Notes: generated from the sequence alone by a model not told the origin. Counted from the first letter of the stretch, positions 17,125-25,400 are shown. The stretch is DNA of 64,000 bases from Streptomyces sp. NBC_01288 (GCF_035982055.1 NZ_CP108427.1:5579001-5643000), one strand, 5' to 3'. Program-made: numbers and translations.

Positions 17125-17309
17125 GCAACGTCACGTGGCGGAAGAGCAGTTACAGCAACACCGACGGCGGCCAGTGCGTCGAGTTCGCCCCCAACCTCCT
17201 CCCCCTCGTCCCCGTCCGCGACAGCAAGAACCCCACCCACGGCACCCTGCTCTTCGGCGCGGACGCCTGGGCGGAGTTCGTAGGCTCGGTCAAGGGACAG
17301 GCTCAGTAG
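17106..17309 (+). CDS. DUF397 small protein, partner of XRE regulator
   Basis: A 67-residue protein with the family signature VTWRKSSYSNTDGGQCVEFA and VRDSKNPTHGTLLFGADAWA. The GTG start at 17106 overlaps the XRE gene by 19 bases, so the pair is coupled. DUF397 proteins are paired with WhiJ-like regulators in Streptomyces. The 3' end overlaps the convergent DsrE gene by seven bases. Confidence 0.92.
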   Translation: MRAIDLSNVTWRKSSYSNTDGGQCVEFAPNLLPLVPVRDSKNPTHGTLLFGADAWAEFVGSVKGQAQ

Positions 17310-17665
17310 ACCAACGCCTGCGTACCGTCGGCCATAACCTCCTGCACGAACACCTGCGCCCCGGCGATCCGAACCCCCTCGATGACATCCTTCTCGGAGA
17401 TGTCCCGGCGGGCCGCGCACTGCGTGCACAGGGTGACGCGGCCGGCCGCCAGGATCGAGTCGATCAGGTCGGGCAGCGGCGCGGCATGCGGGAGTTCGAA
17501 CTCGGCGGCGCGGCCCGGCAGGGCGAACCACGCGGACTCACCGGTGAGCCAGAGCGAGACGTCCACTCCGCTGGCCACGGCGACCGCGGCCACCGTGAAC
17601 GCCTGTGAGCAGCGTTCGGGGGCGTCGGCTCCTGCCGTCACCTTGATCACGAGCTTCTTCGACAT
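17303..17665 (-). CDS. DsrE-family protein
   Basis: A 120-residue DsrE/DsrF-like protein (LVIKVTAGADAPERCSQAFT, VSLWLTGESAWFAL, LCTQCAARRDI, VFVQEVMADGTQALVY). It has a CxxC pair (Cys-Thr-Gln-Cys) in the position where DsrE proteins carry the persulfide cysteine. The likely role is small sulfur-relay or peroxiredoxin-like chemistry. It is convergent with the DUF397 gene, with tails overlapping. Confidence 0.85.
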   Translation of the reverse strand: MSKKLVIKVTAGADAPERCSQAFTVAAVAVASGVDVSLWLTGESAWFALPGRAAEFELPHAAPLPDLIDSILAAGRVTLCTQCAARRDISEKDVIEGVRIAGAQVFVQEVMADGTQALVY

Positions 17666-17734
17666 GACCGAATCGTAATCAACTCCCTTACAACTCCCTG
17701 CGTTGGCCATGGGTCTCCTGTGCGCGCATATGGA

Positions 17735-18565
17735 ATGCGCACGTCATGTTCCGTGGGGGACGTTTTGGAAGTACCCGAAGAATCCATCGAAGAAGTACCC
17801 GCGCCGGAGCCGGAGTCGGGCCCGGAACGGGAGCCGGAGTCGGGGCCCGCGCCCCGCCCGCGCCGCCGGGGCCGTACCACCCTCCTCATCGCCGTCGCCG
17901 CCGTGCTGGGTGTCGTAGCCGGTACCTGTACGGGTTTCCTCGTGCAGGCGAACCGCGCACCCGACGCGCTGCCCTCGCTCTCGCAGACCACGCTCGTCCA
18001 GGCGAAGGGGCCGGCGCCGGAGCCGTTGTCCGCCGCCCAGGACCGTGAGGTCAAGGTCGACGGCGACCTGCGCAAGCTGCTGTTGAAGAGGCCGAGCGGG
18101 GCGCGGGACGCGGACTACACCACCGGGGAGGACGGGTGGCTGGACCTGGCCGGATACGCGGAGATGTACGACAGGCCGGCCAACGCCTTCCCTGAGCTCG
18201 TCGCCGACGAGTTCCGCCGCGCGGCTGTCGCGAACTGGCGGGAGGGCAGCTCGCTCTACGTCGAGATCCGGCTCGTGCAGTACCGGCAGCAGGACCAGCT
18301 TGTCGTCGCCGACTCCGCGAGCAGCGCCTACACCTACGCCGAGAACAAGCCCCACACCGACAGCTGGCCCATCCCGGGCACCGGTGACGGGATGGCGTAC
18401 GTCCACAACTCGCCGGACCGCGAGGCCGGTTACACGGATGTCTACAACGCCGACGCGCACGCCTGGCGCGGTGACATCGAGATGGAGATCTGGGTCTCCT
18501 CCGGGAGCCCCGTCCCCAAGAAGAAGATCATGGATCTGGCCAAGCGGCAGATGGAGCGGCTGTGA
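17735..18565 (+). CDS. Membrane-anchored extracytoplasmic protein 1 of a three-gene operon
   Basis: A 276-residue protein with an acidic Pro/Glu-rich cytoplasmic tail (PEPESGPEREPESGPAPRP), a basic stop, one membrane segment (TTLLIAVAAVLGVVAGTCTG) and an extracytoplasmic domain of about 200 residues. I recognise no family. Candidate starts are GTG 17720, ATG 17735 and GTG 17753; no clear ribosome site decides. Its stop overlaps the next gene by four bases. All three proteins share the plan of tail, helix and outer domain with paired charged residues near the end, suggesting a complex. Confidence 0.75.
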   Translation: MRTSCSVGDVLEVPEESIEEVPAPEPESGPEREPESGPAPRPRRRGRTTLLIAVAAVLGVVAGTCTGFLVQANRAPDALPSLSQTTLVQAKGPAPEPLSAAQDREVKVDGDLRKLLLKRPSGARDADYTTGEDGWLDLAGYAEMYDRPANAFPELVADEFRRAAVANWREGSSLYVEIRLVQYRQQDQLVVADSASSAYTYAENKPHTDSWPIPGTGDGMAYVHNSPDREAGYTDVYNADAHAWRGDIEMEIWVSSGSPVPKKKIMDLAKRQMERL

Positions 18566-19380
18566 CCATCGAGAACCCCGAACCGGTCGACAGTTCCGAG
18601 GAGTTGCCTCCGGATGCCGTCAAGAAGCCGGTGCGCAAGGGCCGTATCGCGGCGATCGCCGGGGTGGTGCTGCTGAGCCTCGCCGTGGTCGGCGGGGTCG
18701 GGTACACCGTCGTGACCGTGAACGGCGCGGACCGGGACGCGGGCGACACCGTATGGACGTTCCCGAAGGTGTCCGAGGAGAAGGCGACGGGCACGGCGAA
18801 GGCGACCGGGCTCGCCGCGGCGCTCGTGCCGTACGCCCTCGACGACGGGTGGAGCGAGGGGCCCGACATCGCGCAGTACGGCTATGACGCCGCGTTCACC
18901 GGGGCGCAGGCGACGGCGCTGCGCAAGGAGGCGCTGAAGGAACTCCCGCTCAAGCAGCGCAAGCCGTTGGAGAAGGAGATCGACAAGCAGCACACCAAGG
19001 GCCTGGCGATGCGCAGTTACGTCAGCACCAACCAGCAGTCGACCGGCTACACGGACAAGGCGGCGACGGTGAACATCGTGCTGTCCCAGATCGGGGACAC
19101 GGCGGCGGTACGGAGCGCGTCCCGCTTCCAGAACGAGTTCCTCGACGCCCTGGGCGTCTTCCGCCCCGGCCCGACGATCAAGGGCTACAAGAACGCCGAG
19201 TGCTTCCTCTCCCCGAAGGACACCGAGGAGAAGATCGACTCGATCTTCTGCTCCGCCTACCAGGGCGAGGTCCTGGTCACCCTCACGGCGGAATCCTCCA
19301 AGCCCATGCAGACCTCCGCCATCGCGCACCTGCTCAAGGACCAACTCGACCGCATCAAGGACCCGGGGGAGGCGGTATGA
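18562..19380 (+). CDS. Membrane-anchored extracytoplasmic protein 2 of a three-gene operon
   Basis: A 272-residue protein. The short cytoplasmic tail KKPVRKGR leads to one membrane segment (IAAIAGVVLLSLAVVGGVGY) and an outer domain of about 230 residues with two cysteines (ECFL, IFCSAY) that could form a disulfide. It starts GTG at 18562 overlapping the previous stop and ends overlapping the next start (ATGA). No known family is recognised. The tight coupling on both sides suggests fixed stoichiometry with its neighbours. Confidence 0.78.
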   Translation: MTIENPEPVDSSEELPPDAVKKPVRKGRIAAIAGVVLLSLAVVGGVGYTVVTVNGADRDAGDTVWTFPKVSEEKATGTAKATGLAAALVPYALDDGWSEGPDIAQYGYDAAFTGAQATALRKEALKELPLKQRKPLEKEIDKQHTKGLAMRSYVSTNQQSTGYTDKAATVNIVLSQIGDTAAVRSASRFQNEFLDALGVFRPGPTIKGYKNAECFLSPKDTEEKIDSIFCSAYQGEVLVTLTAESSKPMQTSAIAHLLKDQLDRIKDPGEAV

Positions 19381-20537
19381 CCGACCAGCAGCAGGACACG
19401 ACACCCAGGGAGCCCGCCCTGCCCCCGCCCTCCGCCGACTCCTCGACCGCGTCGACGACACCGGAGCGCACGGCCGCCCCGACGGCTCCGTCGGCTCCGT
19501 CGGCTCCGGAGTCTTCGGTGGTTCCGCCGGCTTCGGAGTCCTCTGCTGTGACACCGGCGGCCTTCGAGGCCCCGGCTGTACCGGCAGACACGGAGCCTCT
19601 GGCTGTTCCGGCTGCCGCCGAGCCTCCGGCGGTCCCGGCGGCGGCCTCCGCCGAGGTTCCGGTCGGCACGGTGGTCGCACAGCCCCCGCTCAGCCCGGAC
19701 GCTCACGAAGCCCCGCCCCTTCCGGCCCTTCCGCCCGCCACGGAACCGCTCATCCCGCTCACTCCCGCCAAGAAAGACCGTCGCGTCCTGCGTGCGGTTC
19801 TTCGGTGGGGTGCCGCCGTCGTGGTGTTCGCCGTGGTCGGGGCCGGGACGGCGTACGGGATCACCGACATGAAGCGGACGGACGTGCCCGGGCTCGGGAC
19901 GGCTTCGGACGGGCGGTGGGACTATCCCGTGCTCAGCAAGCCGCCGCTGCCGGCGGGCAGCCCGGGGCCGTTCGCCGAGGCCAACACCGCTGAGGTCCAT
20001 TTCGCGGATCTGCGGGCGCTGGTGCTGCCGGCACCGAAGGGGGCCACCGGGGACAAGGCACTCGACGGCAGTGACGGCTGGCTGGCCACGAAGACGTTCC
20101 TCGCCGAGCTCTCGTCCGGCGACGACCGGACCGAACTCGCGCAGAAGCTGACCGACGACGGCCTGCGGCACATCGCGGCGCGCGGCTGGACCACCCCGGA
20201 CGGCACGCACACCCGGATCTACCTGCTCCAGTTCGACACGGCGACGGTCGCCGACGGCATGGTCGGGGGAAACCTGGGCGGATACGCGGCCCCCACCTAC
20301 CCGGTGCACGGCGCCGACAGCTACGAGCCGGACGACGACTTCCCGGACGCGGCAAAGATCACGGACGTCTCGCTCGTCCCGTACACCGAGGCGAAACCGT
20401 ACGGCCCCGAACAGATCCGGCTGGCGTTCCTCACGGCCGGCGACACCGTCGCGATGATCGTGCAGTCGAGGAAGGGCGAGGCGAACGGCATCCCGTTCCA
20501 GCAGACGGTGACGCTCCAGAGCCAGCTGCTCGGCTAG
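19377..20537 (+). CDS. Membrane-anchored extracytoplasmic protein 3 of a three-gene operon
   Basis: A 386-residue protein. The cytoplasmic N-terminal 130 residues are low-complexity Pro/Ala/Ser/Glu with repeated APSAPS and EPxAVPA units. One membrane segment (AAVVVFAVVGAGTAYGI) follows, and then an outer domain of about 220 residues (DGRWDYPVLSKPPLPAG ... VTLQSQLLG). No family is recognised. A strong hairpin after the stop (20553-20591) closes the operon. Confidence 0.78.
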   Translation: MTDQQQDTTPREPALPPPSADSSTASTTPERTAAPTAPSAPSAPESSVVPPASESSAVTPAAFEAPAVPADTEPLAVPAAAEPPAVPAAASAEVPVGTVVAQPPLSPDAHEAPPLPALPPATEPLIPLTPAKKDRRVLRAVLRWGAAVVVFAVVGAGTAYGITDMKRTDVPGLGTASDGRWDYPVLSKPPLPAGSPGPFAEANTAEVHFADLRALVLPAPKGATGDKALDGSDGWLATKTFLAELSSGDDRTELAQKLTDDGLRHIAARGWTTPDGTHTRIYLLQFDTATVADGMVGGNLGGYAAPTYPVHGADSYEPDDDFPDAAKITDVSLVPYTEAKPYGPEQIRLAFLTAGDTVAMIVQSRKGEANGIPFQQTVTLQSQLLG

Positions 20538-20552
20538 CCGCACCTCGCAGAG

Positions 20553-20591
20553 AAGGCCGGGCCCCAGCCGCGTAAGCTGGGGCCCGGCCTT
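20553..20591 (+). terminator. Hairpin terminator after three-gene operon
   Basis: A perfect 16-base inverted repeat (AAGGCCGGGCCCCAGC at 20553-20568, complement at 20576-20591) with a seven-base loop. It lies 15 bases after the operon stop and before the next gene. It has no long T-run, as is usual in Streptomyces. Confidence 0.8.
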
Positions 20592-20636
20592 ATGCACATG
20601 TACACGCATCGCAGCACGCTCATCCGAGGAGCACCC

Positions 20637-20735
20637 GTGGAGATCTTCTTCGAAACCCTGCTGGTCCTGGTCTGCGTCGGCGTCCTCGCCTTCGCCGGAC
20701 TGAGCGTGAAGAAGCTGTACCAGGGCCAGCGCTGA
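20637..20735 (+). CDS. 32-residue single-helix membrane peptide
   Basis: A small ORF starting GTG after a good GAGGAGC site. It encodes MEIFFETLLVLVCVGVLAFA followed by GLSVKKLYQGQR: one membrane helix with a short basic tail. It lies 25 bases upstream of the nitrobindin-like gene on the same strand and is probably cotranscribed. The size, clean hydrophobic core, positively charged end and ribosome site support it as a real gene. Function unknown. Confidence 0.65.
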   Translation: MEIFFETLLVLVCVGVLAFAGLSVKKLYQGQR

Positions 20736-20760
20736 CCCCCACCGAGGAACTGCTGACGTC

Positions 20761-21336
20761 ATGATCGAGATTCCGTCCGACCTCCACAAGGACCTGGTTC
20801 CCCTCGTCTTCCTGCTCGGCGAGTGGGCCGGCGCGGGCGTGCACGACTTCCCCGGCTCCGAGAAGTGCAACTTCGGCCAGGAGGTCTCCTTCACGCACGA
20901 CGGCCGCGACTTCCTGGAGTACCGCTCCCACACCTGGGTCCTGGACAACGACGGCAACAAGGTCCGCCCCCTGGAGACCGAGTCCGGCTTCTGGCGCATC
21001 GACGCCGACCGCAAGGTCGAGGTCACGATGACCCGCGACGACGGCGTCGTCGAGATCTGGTACGGCGAACTCGCCAAGCAGAAGCCCCAGATCGACCTGG
21101 TCACGGACGCCGTCGCCCGCACCGCCGCCTCCGGCCCCTACACCGGCGGCAAGCGCCTCTACGGCTACGTCAAGAGCGACCTCATGTGGGTCGGCGAGAA
21201 GCAGACCCCCGAGGTCGAACTCCGCCCCTACATGTCCGCGCACCTGAAGAAGATCGTCACCCCGGACGACGTCGAACGCTGGGCGAAGGCCCTCCCGGAC
21301 GACATGCCGGACGACGGGATCGCTTTCTTCAAGTAG
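20761..21336 (+). CDS. Nitrobindin-like heme/FABP-fold protein
   Basis: A 191-residue protein with the family signature GEWAGAGVHDFPG near residues 20-32 (GxWxGxG). The beta-barrel pattern follows (VSFTHDGRDFLEYRSHTWVL, GFWRIDADRKVEVTMT, GVVEIWYGEL). Nitrobindins bind ferric heme through a C-terminal histidine; a candidate is in PYMSAHLKKI. It lies directly upstream of nur with a short gap. The role in NO or peroxynitrite handling is by family, not shown here. Confidence 0.85.
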   Translation: MIEIPSDLHKDLVPLVFLLGEWAGAGVHDFPGSEKCNFGQEVSFTHDGRDFLEYRSHTWVLDNDGNKVRPLETESGFWRIDADRKVEVTMTRDDGVVEIWYGELAKQKPQIDLVTDAVARTAASGPYTGGKRLYGYVKSDLMWVGEKQTPEVELRPYMSAHLKKIVTPDDVERWAKALPDDMPDDGIAFFK

Positions 21337-21351
21337 TCCTACACTTCCAGT

Positions 21352-21804
21352 GTGGTGAGCACCGACTGGAAGAGTGACCTCAGGCAGCGCGGCTACCGGC
21401 TGACGCCGCAGCGACAGCTCGTGCTCGAAGCCGTGGACACCCTGGAGCACGCGACCCCCGACGACATTCTCGGCGAAGTACGGAAGACCGCGTCGGGGGT
21501 CAACATCTCCACCGTGTACCGGACCCTGGAACTCCTGGAGGAGCTCCAGCTGGTCAGCCACGCGCATCTCGGGCACGGGGCGCCGACGTACCACCTCGCG
21601 GACCGGCACCATCACATCCATCTGGTCTGCCGTGACTGCACGAACGTCATCGAGGCCGATGTCGAGGTGGCCGCCGAGTTCCGGGCCAAGCTGCGGGACA
21701 CGTTCGGCTTCGAGACCGACATGAAGCACTTCGCGATCTTCGGCCGTTGCAAGGACTGCACGGGCAAGAGCGCGACCGCTAAGACTTCAACTACCGAGTC
21801 GTAG
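21352..21804 (+). CDS. nur: Nur, nickel-responsive Fur-family repressor
   Basis: A 150-residue Fur-family protein that I recognise as the Streptomyces nickel regulator: VSTDWKSDLRQRGYRLTPQR, NISTVYRTLELLEEL, and the metal-binding cluster HAHLGHGAPTYHLADRHHHI. CRDC and CKDC cysteine pairs are present. Nur represses nickel uptake and the Fe superoxide dismutase gene when nickel is plentiful, so sodN/sodF switching depends on it. TACACT ends six bases before the tandem GTG codons (21352 and 21355), which suggests a leaderless start. Confidence 0.93.
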   Translation: MVSTDWKSDLRQRGYRLTPQRQLVLEAVDTLEHATPDDILGEVRKTASGVNISTVYRTLELLEELQLVSHAHLGHGAPTYHLADRHHHIHLVCRDCTNVIEADVEVAAEFRAKLRDTFGFETDMKHFAIFGRCKDCTGKSATAKTSTTES

Positions 21805-21814
21805 GCTTACCCGT

Positions 21815-22780
21815 ATGAAGAGCCCCCTGTTGTCCCTGCCCGGCGCCGTCCCCGCCGAAGGAGTGGACGAAGGCGTCGCCGCCCACTACGGCGACCTGTT
21901 CCGTGAGCAGCGCACCCTCGCCGACGGCACCGGTTTCGTGGACCTCTCGCACCGCGGGGTCGTCGCCGTCACCGGTGACGACCGGCTGAGCTGGCTGCAC
22001 CTCCTGCTCACCCAGCACGTCAGCGACCTCCCCACCGGCGTCGCCACCGAGGCCCTGATCCTCTCCGCGCACGGCCACATCGAGCACGCCCTGTACCTCG
22101 TCGACGACGGCACCACGGTGTGGATGCACACCGAACCGGACACCCAGGAGGCGCTGATCGCCTACCTGGAGTCGATGAAGTTCTTCTACCGCGTCGAAGT
22201 CACCGACCGCACAAGCGAGTTCGCGGTGGTGTACGTCCCCGCCGGCTCCATCGCCGAGGTCCCGGCCGGCGCCGTCGTACGCGAGACGCCGTACGGCCGC
22301 GATCTCTTCCTCCCGCGCGAGGACCTGGAGTCGTACGCCGAGAAGGCGGGCCCCCCGGCCGGGATCCTCGCCTACGAGGCGCTGCGCGTCGAGCACCACC
22401 GTCCGCGCCTCGGCTTCGAGACCGACCACCGCACCATCCCGCACGAGCTGGGCTGGATCGGTACGGCGGTGCATCTCCAGAAGGGCTGCTACCGCGGCCA
22501 GGAGACGGTGGCCCGGGTGCAGAATCTGGGCAAGCCGCCGCGCCGCCTGGTCTTCCTCCACCTCGACGGCAGCGAGGTCCATCTCCCGGGCCACGGCACG
22601 GAGTTGAGGCTCGCGGAGGAGGGCGCGGAGGGCCGCAAGATCGGCTTCATCACGACCTCCGTACGCCACCACGAGCTGGGGCCGATCGCGCTCGCGCTGG
22701 TGAAGCGGAACGTGCCGTTGGACGCGCCCTTGCTGGCCGACACGACGGCGGCGGCGCAGGAAGTGGTCGTAGAGCCCTAG
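21815..22780 (+). CDS. YgfZ/GcvT-domain folate-binding protein
   Basis: A 321-residue protein with the YgfZ signature KGCYRGQETVARVQNLGKPP near residues 225-245, an N-terminal aminomethyltransferase-like fold (VDLSHRGVVAVTGDDRLSWL) and the C-terminal barrel. The conserved cysteine in KGCYxGQE is present. YgfZ proteins help maintain Fe-S enzymes through a folate-dependent step. It follows nur closely and its tail overlaps the convergent dtd gene by four bases. Confidence 0.92.
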   Translation: MKSPLLSLPGAVPAEGVDEGVAAHYGDLFREQRTLADGTGFVDLSHRGVVAVTGDDRLSWLHLLLTQHVSDLPTGVATEALILSAHGHIEHALYLVDDGTTVWMHTEPDTQEALIAYLESMKFFYRVEVTDRTSEFAVVYVPAGSIAEVPAGAVVRETPYGRDLFLPREDLESYAEKAGPPAGILAYEALRVEHHRPRLGFETDHRTIPHELGWIGTAVHLQKGCYRGQETVARVQNLGKPPRRLVFLHLDGSEVHLPGHGTELRLAEEGAEGRKIGFITTSVRHHELGPIALALVKRNVPLDAPLLADTTAAAQEVVVEP

Positions 22781-23202
22781 AGGTCCACGACCACGGTGAA
22801 CGGGCCGTCGTTCGTGAGGGAGACGCGCATCTGGGCGCCGAAGCGGCCCGTCGCCACCGTGGCGCCCAGCGAACGGAGTTGGGCCACGACCTCGTCGACC
22901 AGCGGCTCCGCGATGTCGCCGGGGGCGGCCGCGTTCCAGGTGGGGCGGCGGCCCTTGCGGGCGTCGCCGTAGAGCGTGAACTGGCTGATGACGAGGAGCG
23001 GGGCGTCGATGTCGCTGCACGACTTCTCGTCGTGGAGCATGCGGATCGACCAGAGTTTGCGGGCCAGTTGGGCCGCTTTCTCCTTGGTGTCCTCGTGGGT
23101 GACGCCGACGAGGACGCACAGGCCCTCGCCCTCGATCGCCCCGACCGTCTCGCCGTCGACCACGACGTTCGCGCTGTCCACTCGCTGCACCACTGCTCGC
23201 AT
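22777..23202 (-). CDS. dtd: D-aminoacyl-tRNA deacylase
   Basis: A 141-residue DTD: MRAVVQRVDSANVVVDGETV, the active-site SQFTLYGDARKG and the C-terminal NDGPFTVVVDL. It hydrolyses D-amino acids from mischarged tRNA. ATG 23202 is the usual family start; a second in-frame ATG three codons upstream is less likely. The tail overlaps the ygfZ-like gene by four bases. Confidence 0.95.
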   Translation of the reverse strand: MRAVVQRVDSANVVVDGETVGAIEGEGLCVLVGVTHEDTKEKAAQLARKLWSIRMLHDEKSCSDIDAPLLVISQFTLYGDARKGRRPTWNAAAPGDIAEPLVDEVVAQLRSLGATVATGRFGAQMRVSLTNDGPFTVVVDL

Positions 23203-23361
23203 GGCCCCCATGATGCCGTGCGGAAGAGAACGGCTCCCGGCAGGCCTATTTTTGATCCTTAACCCCCCATCTGGGGCCGTTCGGGGGCACTCGGTCACAT
23301 AGCGGCCACCGGGGGTGGCACGATGCTGTCCACACGCCGGTCGAGGGGACGGTTCAGGCAC

Positions 23362-23964
23362 ATGAGCACACCGAGTACCGGGCAGCCCCACGGGCCTGTC
23401 TCGCTGATCCGCGCGGGAGGACCGGCCACGCGCCGCCCGCCCGCGCAGCGCGTCGACAGCCCGCTGCTGCCCGCCGAACCGCCCGCACCCGACCTGACCG
23501 CGCTACGGCTCCCGGAGCTGCGCGCGGTGCGCCGCGACGCCCAGCGCGACGAGGCCGACCTGAGCTACGTACGACGGCTCCTCCAGGGCCGTATCGACAT
23601 CCTGCGGGCCGAACTGGCCCGGCGCTCCCCGGCGGGCGCGGCCTCGGTGGTGGACCGTCTCTCGGAGATCCTCACCGACGCCCCCGCCCGGCACCGCTCC
23701 TCGGCCCGGCACGTCACGCTGGGCACGCCGCACAGCGAGGAGTACCGGCTGCTGGCCGCGGAGATGCTCGCCGAGGTCGAACTGTCCGACCTGGAGGCCC
23801 GCACCGACCTGGAGCTGACCACGGCGATGGGCCGCCTGGTCCGGTACGAACAGCAGGTGTCCCGGCGCCGTCAGCTGCTCCAACACACGGCCGACGGCTG
23901 TAGCGCGGAGATCGCCCGCCGGTACCGTGAGGGAGAGGCACAGGTGGACGACCTGCTGTTGTGA
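23362..23964 (+). CDS. rsiG: RsiG, c-di-GMP-dependent anti-sigma-WhiG factor
   Basis: A 200-residue coiled-coil protein bearing two exact copies of the c-di-GMP motif E(X)3S(X)2R(X)3Q(X)3D. The first is at residues 64-79 (EADLSYVRRLLQGRID) and the second at 163-178 (EQQVSRRRQLLQHTAD). This twin motif is diagnostic for Streptomyces RsiG, which when bound to c-di-GMP sequesters the sporulation sigma factor WhiG. The N-terminal 45 residues are Pro-rich and disordered. ATG 23362 was chosen because upstream codons do not resemble the family, although its ribosome site is weak. The asparaginase gene follows 19 bases later. Confidence 0.93.
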   Translation: MSTPSTGQPHGPVSLIRAGGPATRRPPAQRVDSPLLPAEPPAPDLTALRLPELRAVRRDAQRDEADLSYVRRLLQGRIDILRAELARRSPAGAASVVDRLSEILTDAPARHRSSARHVTLGTPHSEEYRLLAAEMLAEVELSDLEARTDLELTTAMGRLVRYEQQVSRRRQLLQHTADGCSAEIARRYREGEAQVDDLLL

Positions 23965-23983
23965 GTGACGTGAGGGGCCCGAT

Positions 23984-24946
23984 GTGACGGCTGAGGGTAC
24001 GGAGACTGTCGACGGGGCCCCTCCGGTGCTGGCGGAGGTGGTCCGCTCCGGCTTCGTCGAGAGCCGGCACCGGGGCAGCCTGGTGGTTCTGGCGGCGGAC
24101 GGTTCGGTGGAACTGGCCCTGGGTGACGTGACGACCCCCGTCTTCCCCCGCTCCTCCAACAAGCCGATGCAGGCGGCGGGTGTCCTGCGCGCGGGCCTCG
24201 ACCTCACCGGCGAACGCCTCGCGATCGCCGCCGCGAGCCATTCCGGCGAACTCTTCCACCGCGATCTGGTACGCCGACTCCTCTCCGAACACGGCCTGGA
24301 CGCGGGCCGGTTGCAGTGCCCGCCGGATCTCCCCCTCGACCCCGTCGAGCAGGAGACGTACCTGGCCTCGGGCGCCGTGCGCGATCGCGTCGCCATGAAC
24401 TGCTCCGGCAAGCACACGGCGATGCTGGCGGCGGCGGCGCTGCGGGGCTGGCCGCTGGATTCGTACCTGGACCCCGACCACCCCCTCCAAAAACTTATCC
24501 ACAGGGTTGTGGAGGAAGTGTCGGGCGAGCGGGTGGCGGCCGTGGGCACGGACGGCTGCGGCGCCCCGTTGATGGCGATCAGCCTGACGGGCCTGGCCCG
24601 CGCCTTCCGTTTCTTCGTCCTGGCCGCCCCGGGTTCGGCGGAACGCCGGGTCGCCGACGCGATGCGGGCCCACCCCGAGTACGTCGCCGGCACCCGCCGC
24701 CCCGACACGTGGCTGATGCGCGCGGTACCGGGCCTGCTGTCGAAGATGGGCGCGGAGGCGGTCCAGGCGGTCGCCCTACCGGACGGGCGGGCGCTGGCGT
24801 TCAAGGTGGAGGACGGGGCGGGGCGGGCGTTGGGGCCGGTGCTGCGACGGGCCCTGGACCTGATGGACGTACCGACCGGGGAGCTCGGGAGGGCGGCTGT
24901 GTTGGGTGGGGGGCGTGAGGTGGGGGAGATCCGGGCGGTGTTCTAG
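23984..24946 (+). CDS. L-asparaginase II family protein
   Basis: A 320-residue protein of the bacterial asparaginase II family (PF06089 type): VVRSGFVESRHRGSLVVLAA, FPRSSNKPMQAAGVL with its conserved Ser-Asn-Lys, and NCSGKHTAMLAAAA. The predicted reaction is hydrolysis of asparagine to aspartate and ammonia. No signal peptide is visible, so it is cytoplasmic. The GTG start at 23984 lies 19 bases from rsiG, probably one transcript. The following 450 bases hold only repeats. Confidence 0.9.
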   Translation: MTAEGTETVDGAPPVLAEVVRSGFVESRHRGSLVVLAADGSVELALGDVTTPVFPRSSNKPMQAAGVLRAGLDLTGERLAIAAASHSGELFHRDLVRRLLSEHGLDAGRLQCPPDLPLDPVEQETYLASGAVRDRVAMNCSGKHTAMLAAAALRGWPLDSYLDPDHPLQKLIHRVVEEVSGERVAAVGTDGCGAPLMAISLTGLARAFRFFVLAAPGSAERRVADAMRAHPEYVAGTRRPDTWLMRAVPGLLSKMGAEAVQAVALPDGRALAFKVEDGAGRALGPVLRRALDLMDVPTGELGRAAVLGGGREVGEIRAVF

Positions 24947-25120
24947 GGAGCCGGGGCCGGGGTCGGGCCACTCGCTTCTCGGCCAGTGTCGGGCTTCCAC
25001 GGCCCGTTTCGGAAGCGAGCGAGCGGCCCGGAGGAACGGGTGGCCAAGGTGGGGAGGGACGCGTTCGCGTCTCGCCAGCACGCCGGGTCGGCTCAGCGGC
25101 CAGCGGTGGGTGGGTGGTTG

Positions 25121-25189
25121 CTGGAAGCTGTAGGTAAATCTAACCACTGTCGCAGGCTTTGACTGGTTAGAAATAACCCCAGCTTCCAG
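25121..25189. repeat. Long imperfect inverted repeat, relatively AT-rich
   Basis: Outer arms CTGGAAGCT / AGCTTCCAG and inner arms TCTAACCA / TGGTTAGA lie in register around a 17-base loop. The whole gives about 29-base arms with several mismatches between. It is clearly less GC-rich than its neighbours. It could be a terminator, a structured RNA element or a small mobile-element relic. Between the asparaginase stop (24946) and this element I see nothing recognisable. Confidence 0.65.
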
Positions 25190-25255
25190 AGGGTCCCGGG
25201 TGGGGGAGCGTGCTTGTGCCGCCCGTTCACTCTTTCAGCGAGGTCGGCCCCACTC

Positions 25256-25324
25256 AGCCCGTCCGGCGTTTGAGGACGAGGCCGTCCAGGCCGAAGCAGG
25301 GGTCTGGGGGCGGCAGCCCCCAGG
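25256..25324. repeat. Dispersed intergenic repeat, copy 2
   Basis: Starts AGCCCGTCCGGCGTTTGAGG as in the copy at 3191. It continues into a CTGGGGG/CCCCCAG hairpin (GGGGGCGGCAGCCCCC). It is intergenic, upstream of the Eis-like gene, and belongs to the same Streptomyces repeat family. Confidence 0.7.
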
Positions 25325-25400
25325 GATGGGACGGGTAGGGGCGGCGGGGGCGAGAAAAATCCCCGAGACACCCCGCCGCTCGTACACCTAGCGTGATCCC

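Noticed and set aside
19257..21122. 621-codon minus-strand frame
   Set aside because: Antisense to the three-gene operon, the small peptide and the nitrobindin gene, with no recognisable domain.
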